In this document: positions 54,331 through 64,000 of the stretch, piece by piece
How the letters are laid out: every line of letters begins with the position of its first letter
Numbering within the stretch: position 1 is the first letter of the stretch
Assembly: GCF_018294505.1 (NCBI RefSeq)
Contig: NC_057809.1
Location: 415,913,648-415,977,647, forward strand
Reading direction: 5' to 3'
DNA length: 64,000 nucleotides
Source: Triticum aestivum
Taxonomy: Eukaryota > Streptophyta > Magnoliopsida > Poales > Poaceae
Made by a program: the position numbers and the translations under genes
Notes under the pieces: generated by a model
The model's database searches: none
What the model saw: only the letters and a program-made list of their open reading frames with translations
What the model was told of the DNA's origin: nothing

Positions 54331-56578
54331 ATTAAATAGATACTTATTTACCTAGAAATGATTTTTGAAAAAAATAAAGAGCAAACTATGACGCAACTGC
54401 AGTTCAAATTTGACCCGCTTCCAGCTGAATCGACGGGAATTTGTCTTTTTCACCAGAGGTGGATCAAAAATTTTGACACCCAACCATTTTGTCAATTGTG
54501 CATTAAATATGGCCTAGTATTTTAGAAAATTGATTTGGTCCAATTTTGCAACAAATATATGGTAGGTCCTTCACAAAAAAAAACTCATTTCAGGCACTCG
54601 AAAAATGGAAAATGGTTTTTTCGTCCAAAGAAAATGAAAACTTCCTTAGGCAACATTGTTTCCCATTCCAATATGCACCCTTGTGCACAATATGAGATCA
54701 TTTTAACAAACTATGCCATGAATGGGGCCATAAGATTGATCGTTTGACTTGAAAGCCATGAATCTTCACACTTGATAGCTCATTTCTGAGAACATTTTTT
54801 TAAAATAATTGCCGTATTACAAGTTTGTTATTTTTCCTAGAAACTTGACCACATATAATGACAATGCGAAGGTTTTCCAATTTTTTGATTTTTTTTGAAT
54901 TTCTTATGCCCGTTTCAAAATGCGGTCAAAACGGCGGGCTTGACCGCTCCTAGCTAGTGGTTGAATCTTGGAATTGTTTTGGTGTTTCTATGATTAAATA
55001 GATACTTATGTACCTAGAAATGATTTTTGGAAAAAATAAAGAGCAAACTATGAGGCAGCTACAGTTCAAATTTGACCCGTTTCTAGCTGAATCGACGGCA
55101 ATTTGTCTTTTTCACCAGAGGTAGATCAAAACTTTTTTCACCCAACCATTTTGTCAATTGTGCATTATATATGGCCTAGTATTTTATAAAAATGATTTGG
55201 TTCAATTTTGCAATAATTATTTGGTAGTTCCTTCACAAAAAACCCTCCTTTTGGGCACTCAAAAAAATGAAAAATGAATTTTCCGTGCAAAGAAAATGAA
55301 AACTTCCTTAGGTAACATTGTTTGGAATTCCAATATGCACCCTCGTGCACAATATGAGATCACTTGAACAAACTATGCCATGAATGTGGCCATAAGATTG
55401 ATCATTTGGCTTGAAAGCCATGAATATTCACGCATGATAGCTCATTTCTGAGAACACTTTTTTAAAATAATTACCGTATTATAATTTTATTATTTTTCCT
55501 GAAAACTTGGTCACATATAATGACACAATGCGAAGGTTTTCCAATTTTTTGATTTGTTTTGAATTTTTTATGCCCGTTTCAAAATGCGGTCAAAATGGCG
55601 GACTTGACCGTTCCTAGCTAGTGGTTGAATCTTGGAATTTTTTTGGTGTTTCTATGATTAAATAGATACTTATTTACCTAGAAATGATTTTTGGAAAAAA
55701 TAAAGAGCAAACTATGAGGCAGCTACAGTTCAAATTTGATCCGTTTCCAACTAAATCGACGACAATTTGTCTTTTTCACCAGAGGTGGATCAAAACTTTT
55801 TTCACCCAACCATTTTGTCAATTGTGCATTATATATGTCCTAGTATTTTATAAAATTTATTTGGTCCAATTTTGCAACAATTATTTGGTAGGTCCTTCAC
55901 AAAAAAACCTCATTTGTGGCACTCGGAAATTGGAAAATGAATTTTCCGTGCACAGAAAATGAAAACTTCCTTAGGCAACATTGTTTGCCATTCCAAGATG
56001 CACCATTTTTGCACAATATGAGATCATTTGAACAAACTATGCCATGAATGTGGCCATAAGATTGATCATTTGTCTTGAAAGCCATGAATCTTCACGCATG
56101 ATAGCTCGTTTTTTAGAACACTTTTTAAAAATAATTTCCGTATTATAAGTTTATTATTTTTCCTAGAAACTTGGTCACATATAATGACACAATGCAAAGG
56201 TTTTCCAATTTTTTGATTTTTTTTTGAATTTTTTATGCCCGTTTCAAAATGCGGTCAAAACGGCGGGCTTGACCGTTCCTAGCTAGTGGTTGAATCTTGG
56301 AAAACTTTTGATGTTTCTCTGATTAAATAGATACTTTTTTATCTATAAATGAATTTTGGAAAAAATAAATAACAAACTATGAGGCAGCCGCAGTTCAAAT
56401 TTGACCCGCTTCCAGCTGAATCGGCGGAAATTTGTCTTTTTCACCAGAGGTGGATCAAAACTTTTTACACCCAACCATTTGGTCAATTATGCATTAAATG
56501 TGGCCTAGTATTTTAGAAAAATGATTTGGTCCAATTTTGCAAGAATTATTTGGTAGGTCCTTCAGAAAAAAAACCATT
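54331..56578. repeat. Tandem repeat of ~663 bases in the CACTA element
   Basis: The words attaaatagatact start at 54331, 54993, 55657 and 56322, giving periods of 662, 664 and 665. Three full units and a partial fourth are present. Units are similar throughout (caccagaggtggatcaaaa, cgtttcaaaatgcggtcaaaa), with point differences and small indels. Open frames of about 60-90 codons recur in them but have no known similarity. Confidence 0.9.
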
Positions 56579-56979
56579 TTTGCCACAAGAAAATGATCAA
56601 AAATATATAGAAAGATAAAAAATGCATGAAAACCGGTGATCATCCATAAAAACGGGGTCTAACTTAAGTGAAAAATTTAGTTGTGCCGTTTTGCAAAATA
56701 TTTTGATAGTTGCTTCATAAAATTCCCCTATTTTTAGTACTTAGAAACTATTTTAAATCACTGATTTTCTGAACCAATCAGGGATCTTCCCACGGATGGA
56801 TGGCATGGCGTCCATCCATCCATCCAATTTCAGTTGCTTCACCATTGTGCATAATATGAGATCATTTGAAAAAATATTTGATAGGACTTTCACAAAAAAA
56901 ACTCATTTTGAGCACTGAAAAATGAATGAAATTTTTTATCTTGAATCGATCACGACCAATTTATATGGTCATAAGGTCA

Positions 56980-57420
56980 ACAATTGGTTTCCTGCATTCT
57001 GATTGGACCATGCGCATATCACGCGGATCACGCATCAACCACCGTCGGATGCTTCCGGATCCAACGGCCCAAACCCACCCGAGCCGAAACCCTAGGTCCG
57101 TCCTTATGGACATTTTCCACCCACCCCCCGCCTCCATTCTTTCTCTCATTCCTCCTTCCCCCGCCTCCATTCTTTCGCTGCAGATCCGCCACGATCCAGA
57201 TCCCTCTCCCCGATCCAGATCGACGACGACGGCCCCCCGTCGCCGCCTCTCTCTCCCACCTACCCCGATCCATCCCCTCCCCCGGCGGGATTCGCCGCTC
57301 CACTCTCTGCCCCGCACACCACTCGTCGTCCCCTCCTCTTTCTCCTAGATCCATACGCCGCTGCCGCCATCCTCTCCCCTTCCCTCACCTCCCCCCTTGT
57401 TTCTATCTAAATGTGTGCAC
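56980..57420 (+). other. GC-rich gene-like leader in the CACTA element
   Basis: An AT-rich surround gives way to a C-rich stretch with aaaccctaggtccg, many ctccgcc/ctctccc words and CG-rich codon-like sequence. This is like a grass promoter and 5' leader. Frames 56926-57348 and 56984-57484 are open but proline/arginine-rich and without recognisable similarity. It may be captured host sequence or the element's own promoter. Confidence 0.4.
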
Positions 57421-57661
57421 AGAAGTTCTGTTACCTTCTGAAAAATTATTGGTGCATTTTTTTTGTTTCTCAAAAACAAAATAGCTTGCTCATTTAAGCT
57501 GTGGCATCCCTACTGTTAGCTTTCATATTGTATCTCTGCTTTCTTGTATGAGAGTATCTCATTTTAACTAGCTGGAGAACAAAAAGCATGGTACTAGCTC
57601 AGTTTGTGTTATTATTATAAATAACTATCATTTTCTTGAATGGTCTGTTCATAATATATTT

Positions 57662-57905
57662 GCCCTAGTTTTCTGATTCTTCTCTACTGATTAATGTAAC
57701 AGGGCGACCAGGAAGGCATGTTGCCGTTTTGTTTGTTCCCAGCCCGACTATGGTTGTCCAGCGAGTCCAGCATGTTGTTATTTGCCCTACTTTTTCTGGT
57801 TCTTCTCTGTTGATTCATGTAACAGTGCGAATGAGGAACCATTTTGTTTGTTCCCAGCCCGACTATGGTTGTCCAGTGAGTCCGACATGTTGTTCATCTA
57901 TCTAT
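57662..57905. repeat. 121-base tandem duplication in the CACTA element
   Basis: Two copies of a segment containing gttcccagcccgactatggt and ttgtccag lie 121 bases apart (first from about 57662, second from about 57783). A partial third (tatctatggtcgtccagc) follows at 57898. Confidence 0.8.
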
Positions 57906-58646
57906 GGTCGTCCAGCTATTTTGGCATGTTGTTCATGACGCGAGCGGGTGCCTAGTTTGTGGTTGCTATGGAAGGAGCTTGTGGAGCTTCTAAAGTACTA
58001 TATTACACTTGTAGTCGTTACTGTGATTTCCATTGTATTACATTATCTGGTTGCTCTTATTTGGAGTATCATGTGTGTTTTCTATCTCTGCCAATTTAAA
58101 TAGTAGTTGAAATATAAAGACTGAGCCTGATAGATGGGACCCAGTTACCAGAACCTGACAAATGGGACCCAGTTACTAGAACCTGACAACAGGGACCCAC
58201 TTGACTAGTTGACCCATTTAAAAAAAATAAAAATGAAACTCTTGAGATAAAAAGGCCATGGCCCAAAATTAAAAAGGCTGTAATGTTGGGCTTGGCCCAT
58301 GAAGTCGATCAAAAATTAACAGACAAAATAAATATTAAAAAGGCCGAATTAATGGGCTCGACCCATGTAGAAAACCGAATTGGACCGGGCTGAATCTTGT
58401 GCCACATCAGCTTGCCACGCTGGATGCCTACGTGGCCTGGGGAGGTTGCTAGTGACCAAAACGCCACAGTAGACATATTTTGGTCATAAACGTCTACGAC
58501 CTTCTCACAGAGAAGGTCGCTATAGTCAGTTTACGACCGCCAGCTTTTGACCTTCTGTTTTTGGTCACAAAAAGGTCGTAAATGGAAATTTCTGACCTTT
58601 CAGTGACCAATAGTCAAGGTCACAAGTTGACATATTTCTTGTAGTG

Positions 58647-61600
58647 CTCCAAAACTCCTTGGACGAAGTCGAGTCTAGTCAATTGCAAAACTTTTACTAA
58701 CATGGTTGTGTGGCTTACGGGCCCACGTCGCCACTGGGTGGTATTATGATCTTTTATTTCTCGTCTATACTCTGGGACTCTGATCTCTCTTCTATTTAGG
58801 TTAAATGATTTTACTAACGCCGACTCTAGGTTCTCGTAACTACTTCCTCCCGGAGAACCCCTCACTCCAGATGATTGCTCCGTGCACCGGAAGATTCTGA
58901 AGATACTCTCCGATGTTCTCTCGAGACTTTGTGCCCGTCGCTTTTGCAATCCCCTACCACCGATCTGTCCCTATGGATAAATACATACACGTGTCGTTCT
59001 TACTTTTATTCCCAGCTTCTCTTATTGTTACAAGATACATCAAATTATTCTCCAACTTTTAAGAATCATTTGAGCTTACTGCCTTGCAGTTGTTTGCCAT
59101 GTGAATACCCCCTACGAATAATTCCTCACATTTATCAAGGGTTCGTTCATCCCCAGTTGATACATGTATTTCACAAAAGTCTTCGAAATACCATTCGATC
59201 TTCCAAAAATCCTCAACAACCTATTGCTCTTGAAATTCTTGCTTGCCTACATTATGATAATCCCATAAGTCTGGTAATCTTATTGGCATTCTTTGTCATT
59301 ATCATTTTGAGTCTGTTGATTCAATATGTTGTGAATGCTCGCAATCATCAACCAGATCCTAGAATTCATCCTTCCGGCTCAGGCATCATTTTGAACATGA
59401 GCTGGTCCTCGACCCATCAAGTTTTCATCAAATGTACCCCTAGGTCTATTCAACTTATCCATTCTTAATCAGAGAGTTTGCTTCTGATCCCTTGATTTGG
59501 AAATCATAATTCCTTTGCATTTGGGCTTTGAATTAGTCAGTTGTTTCTACAATACGTTGCCCTTTCGTTCCTTCTTCCTCTGATAGAGTACCGATACTCG
59601 CATCAGCTCCATTGTAGACCACAAGACCCCTTGTCGGATTATTATCCGACAGTGTCCTTCATATTCAATAACCTTGTGAGCCTTTCCATGGGTATATATT
59701 GCCTTTGGTAAAATTGCCTTTGTCAACCAGGCTCTACTTTCGTGCTTGTGCTAATTACTCCTGAAGTTTGTGGTATATGTTCATAAGATGCCCCGATGGG
59801 TTGGACCAACGCCTTCCCTAATCTGATTGAACCCATAAGATTTCACGGGTCATACTTATCTGCTATTGCACCAGGTAAAACTTTCAATAACTAAATGTCA
59901 TTTTTCTGAAACGTGAGAAGTGAATGAAAGGTCATGCATTGGAGAAGTGGGAGTCAACCTTGAACTTTGTGTTCTTGCCCATGGACACAATGCAGATCTT
60001 ATCATGGAAGCTTCTCATAAAAATATAATTACCCCCTTGTTGTAGGTTCATCTTGTATCTGTGGTTCGATAATTTACATATGTGGTTTTGACCATTTTGT
60101 TCTCCTTTGATTCCATTTCTTAGACAAGTCAATGCACTTGCCTTTTGCAGATCAATACATCTCCGCAACCCCTATTTTGGCCCTCCTTCAAGTATTACCC
60201 TCTGGTATCTCGAGAATATCAAAGAACTATGTTGCTTCCTATGAGTTTTCATCTAGTATTACTTCTCACCGATTCTAGATTTTCCACGGGTTCTGAGTGG
60301 TTAAACACTCAAGGACACCGATAACTGAATCGTTTCCGTACTACAATTCAACAACTCTTAGTAATCTTCTTTACTTACGAGTTTGAACCCGATCATGCCA
60401 TTCCTTGCCCGTTTGGCTATATCATTATCATGATGATTTTAACTGTACTTCCTGGTCCTTATTCCCGGAGCACAGCTTTCGACGATGAGCTAAGCTTACG
60501 TCGATCTTCCTCGTCATATCATTCAACTTGAACGGCAAGCTTGAGTTTGAGTTCGTGTCGTGCCCTTGGTTCCGATAACCTTTCACTTCATCATTCATTT
60601 GACTTGATGTCATCGCCGATTGATTACATCTTCATGAACTGTCTCGACAAATGAGTTGTGATCATCATCAACATTCTGAGCTCTTCCAAGATATCTATCG
60701 AATTCTTGATGAGGAATACCATCGTTGCCTCCCGATGGTTTGCATTACCATCGACAACGTTATTGCCTTCCCTCCAACACAAACTTGTTCATGTTTTGTG
60801 TAGTACATTGAGTTCCCTTCTATCTACCTTAGGTTATGCTCTACCTTGAAGTATTACTATCTTTTACGTCAAGGATGTTGTGAGGATTGATCCATGCCTT
60901 AAGAATTCTTGAAATAGTGATACTTCTCACCATCACCATTCTTTCTTAGTCCCCGTGTTGTTTATAACTGGAAAACCGACAATTGAACTATGTTGTGCGA
61001 ATTCAAAACTTCTAGCAACCCTATTGCTTTGAAGTTAATGGTCGATAGTTTCATTCTAAGTCTCTTGCTTATTGAATCGTCATTCAAACATTGATCGTGC
61101 TACCTAGTCCAGATTTTTGGGTGCACTTTTCAACCAATGTTTAATTGTGTATGTTTTCCTAGAGCATACATGATTATTCTGATAAATGATATCTCCGTGT
61201 TCACGCAATTGTGGAAATCCATGTTTTTGGAAGTCTCAATGAATTATCGTTGAGTCCACCAGCCACTTCCTCATCATCTCCTTTGTTTGATGATGAACTC
61301 TTGTTTCGAAACTCGCTTCCATAGTTCATTACCCGAGAATCTTACAATGTCATCTCAACAATTTGTGTTGCACCTTTTTCTTCTCAGGCATCTCGAGTCT
61401 GAGTTATCCTGACACCAATCATATCTGAATCTCGGTCAGATGTGATGGTTGGAACATATTTCCAAGAGTTATCACATCAGTCTTTATGTGACCTGGTAAG
61501 GTGATGTCGTTCCTAGCACACCTGGCCCGAAGCCCTGTTGTTATAGATTCCGCTTCAGCAAGGTTATACATTCTTCCATGAGGAAATTGTAAGACTTGTT

Positions 61601-62802
61601 CGACAAGTTATTCCTGATGGATCCTTTGTGTTTCCAAAGTTTGATCTTCACCCTTTGACCATGCCAATCCTATCTCGAAGCATGTCTATGGTATTCCAAT
61701 TTTCAACAAGAACATTTGAAGCCCAATGCTAAATGTTTCCTGCTCAATTATCCAAACACCATTTTATGGGTAATGTCATGAAATTTCTCTCCCCTACCTA
61801 AAGAGTTTTCTACATTATTTCCTGTCATGGATATCATGCTCTACTTGTCCTTGGGAAGGATATACCCTTGAAATATGTCTTTAAACACATTTTCCTTTCC
61901 ATTGTTCTGTTTAATCTGATAATCATATTTCCTTTCCATTGGTTGGTTTAACGTTTCTTGTGATCTATATGATCTAAGTAGTAATATTCTCCTGCTTATG
62001 TAAACACCTCGGTGTACAATTCTGTCAGTAGGACCCTGTTACTACTGTTGATGACACTCCGGTAACCACTGATGGACGAGAACTTTGCCTATAGGTCCGC
62101 CTCGTTTCAGCGAGCAGGAAAAATGGTTCTCTTTGTCCCTCACCCTTAGTACCAACGATTATTGCCGACATAACTGACAGATTTTCCTTTGACATGCCTT
62201 GTTATCGTCACCATGCAAGATGTCGTCGTCCTTCCAACTTTAACCCACATGGTGGGCCCATAACCATAGGTCCCAGGATCGAAACCTGACGCTCATGTAC
62301 GTCCCTGTTTCCAAAAGTTATTCCTCACACTGGCTTAGTATGTAATTCACGAGCCACCTTCCTAGAGATGATCTACTCTGGTATCAAATACAATATTTAG
62401 TTCATTGCTCTGAACCCCTTTCACCTTCTGATTAGGCATCGAACGATTGCCTGCCCGTTCGAAACTTCTCATGGTACCTTATTATTTTGCTCCCGATGTT
62501 TATCTTAAGTTCAATTCTAGAGATACTTCCTGCCACTTTCCCTGAGCTATCTACCATATAATCAACCTTGATAGGTCCGTTCTTCCGAAGTTAACCCTTG
62601 TCCCTTCATAAATACGGTGAAGATCCAGAAGGAAGAACGACAACTTCATCATGATGCATTGATGCAGAGGAATGAAAACATCAATGAAAGGGATCAACTT
62701 CTTCGAGAAGAGCAACCAAGAACAAGATGACCCGTTAGAATTTCTTAACTAGAACTTTCCCCATTACTCCACCTCTTAAAATCTCGGGACGACATTTCTT
62801 GT
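58647..62802 (+). other. Noncoding internal domain of F
   Basis: About 4.2 kb continue from the primer-binding site after removal of the CACTA element. No frame has similarity to gag or pol. The longest, 58875-59468 (197 codons), begins at a TTG rather than an ATG. It contains a strongly hydrophobic stretch (ISLVILLAFFVIIILSLLIQ) that would suit a membrane segment, but nothing else supports it. LARD interiors are noncoding yet conserved, probably for RNA packaging. Confidence 0.65.
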
Positions 62803-62815
62803 AGTGGAGGAGATT
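62803..62815 (+). other. Polypurine tract of F
   Basis: AGTGGAGGAGATT lies directly before the LTR start, preceded by TTTCTTGT as in G1. Confidence 0.8.
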
Positions 62816-64000
62816 TGTAACACCCCGAGAATCATGCTACAGTAATCTCCTTCTAGCGGTGCCAAGTCATCACATTAAATTTTTACTAATCATCACTTTC
62901 TTCCAAACCGACCTCAAATTCAAATTTAAATGACAAGCCCAATTATTATTGCTTCAAAATATAAAACTAAAATGTTCGAGTTTTAGTATAAATTCCTCTG
63001 GCCAGTTGTCATATTGGATCCAACATCATTTGACTCACCATTTATTTTCTAGTAAAATATTAAGTGGTCCAAAATAAACAAAAATAAGATTTTCAAAATA
63101 AACAAATGGTTATATATATTTCCAAATGCCCCCAAACTTTGGGTGCCTTTTCAAAGTATTGCATTTGAATTATGTGTCAAGTTTTGAAGTGAACGAAATT
63201 CATTTACTATAAATTAAAATGCAAAACATGAAAGAAATACAAAGCAGTCAAAGAAAGAAAGAAGGAAATGCACACTGTGCACCTTAGCCCGTTTAACGAC
63301 AGTGCACGACCCAAGCCCACCACGGTCTTCTCCTACTTCCTACTGTATAGGAGGAGGCAGCGCCCTGGTGTGGCCGCGCACACGGCCGTCCACGCCAAGG
63401 ATGTCACCATGTTGACCATTCGAAGCCCCTGAAGATGCATAAGGACCTCCCCGACCGAGTGGACAAACCCTAGCCATCCAGTTCGTCCCCCCTCACGCCT
63501 CTCTGTTCCGATTTAGAGCTCGCCCGGGTCATGGTCGTCATGGTCATCGTCGTCACCGCGGCCATCGTCCACCTCAGCGCCTGAGGAGACGTCGAGGAGC
63601 TCCGCCATCGTCGTCTCCTTCTCCCTCGCCGAAGGGCTCAAGCTAGGACGCCCAGTACGCTCGGGATCGCCGGCGTCTTCACCATAGCCGGAGTAGCTGT
63701 CAACATCAGTCCCCACCTCAGGTGCCCCCCCGACCTGTTCGAGCACGTCCCTGACCTCCTCCCAGTGAGCCTCATCAATTCCCCCTTCCCCCCTTTTGAT
63801 TTGTTGCCGTTTGCCGTCGTCCCCAAGCTCGGTCGTCCTCTTCCATGGCCGTGTTCGAGCCTTAGTGTATGCGCACGCGCTTGTGCCTGCTCCTCCCGAC
63901 GGTGGTTGCGGCCTGGCTCCGCCCCCCCCCCCCCCCGCCTGCTATGTTGTCGCCGCCGGCTATAGACTGTTGCTGTGCTACACCCCTGCTCTCTGGTTGC
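62816..64000 (+). repeat. 3' LTR of F, first 1.2 kb (cut by the window edge)
   Basis: It starts TGTAACACCCCGAGAATC and follows the 5' LTR colinearly with point differences to the window end. The GC-rich block begins near 63330. Confidence 0.9.

Larger units (their letters stand above)
53322..58646. mobile_element. Non-autonomous CACTA-type DNA transposon (5.3 kb)
   Basis: The terminal inverted repeats begin CACTACAAGAAATATGTCAA at 53322 and, on the other strand, at 58646. They match over about 30 bases with one difference. Short subterminal motifs (gaccttct, ggtca, aggtcg) recur within about 250 bases of both ends, as is usual for CACTA. Flanking trinucleotides are ctt and ctc, so the expected 3-base duplication has one mismatch or is not exact. 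No transposase frame is found. The interior consists of four tandem repeats and a GC-rich gene-like leader. Confidence 0.78.
49179..64000 (+). mobile_element. F: LARD-like LTR element with long LTRs and noncoding interior (runs off window)
   Basis: The 5' LTR (49179-53282, 4104 bases) is followed by a primer-binding site. The second LTR starts at 62816 after a polypurine tract and continues past 64000. Excluding the CACTA insertion, the internal domain is about 4.2 kb and shows no gag, protease, RT or integrase. Long LTRs with a noncoding interior define LARDs. Over the first 640 bases the LTRs differ at about 5% by hand count. LTR ends and polypurine tract match those of the chromodomain element G1. 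Confidence 0.82.

Noticed and set aside
53322..58646. Classification as a Mutator-type element
   Set aside because: No 9-base duplication flanks it and the termini begin CACTA with subterminal repeats. The 3-base duplication is imperfect, so certainty is limited.
1..64000. Host protein genes, tRNA, rRNA and CRISPR arrays
   Set aside because: I looked for these and found none. All coding similarity belongs to transposable elements, and the repeats present are LTRs, tandem arrays and microsatellites.

Overview
The window is a nested stack of transposable elements from a large grass genome. Several families are recognisable as Triticeae types (wheat, Aegilops, barley, rye): an Angela/BARE-type copia element, Sabrina-type LTRs, a probable Fatima-type element, a chromodomain gypsy element, a Tat-type gypsy element, a large LTR element without coding capacity and a CACTA transposon. 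I found no host protein gene, tRNA, rRNA or CRISPR array. Family names are from memory and were not checked against a repeat library.

Layout. Bases 1-462 are unclassified. A minus-strand chromodomain gypsy element (here G1) has its 3' LTR at 463-4151 and decayed integrase, RNase H and reverse transcriptase up to 6992. It continues at 16541-16635 and at 40154-42033 (protease, gag, leader); its 5' LTR is missing. Two insertions split it. Insertion A (6993-16540, minus) is a Fatima/Athila-type element with gag, protease and an extra ORF but no polymerase. Insertion B (16636-40153) is a Sabrina-type solo LTR flanked by GTATT. Inside B sits element C (17065-39004, plus, flanked by GTACC), a Tat-type gypsy element. 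It has two RNase H regions, an integrase, and a multi-exon gene on the opposite strand between integrase and 3' LTR. Inside C sits element D (22672-31361, minus, flanked by GTTAG), an Angela-type copia element with a nearly complete polyprotein.

From 42034 a second Sabrina-type element runs on the plus strand (end of the 5' LTR, primer-binding site, start of gag to 49178). It is split by element E (42675-48473, minus, flanked by CAACC), which carries no polymerase, and then by element F. F starts at 49179, has a 4.1 kb LTR, a noncoding internal domain and a second LTR from 62816 that runs off the window. F fits the LARD class (large retrotransposon derivative). A non-autonomous CACTA transposon (53322-58646) sits about 23 bases downstream of F's primer-binding site.

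How the parts relate. G1 and F share LTR ends and nearly the same sequence before the polypurine tract, so G1 looks like a decayed relative of the autonomous partner that moved F. C and E share a motif at the polypurine tract/LTR junction, and repeat it many times inside. Hand-counted LTR divergence (A most, C about 5-6%, D about 2-3%) agrees with the nesting order. Nearly all breaks in the polyproteins are stop codons of the kind made by C-to-T change, with few frameshifts, which suggests decay of methylated DNA rather than rearrangement.
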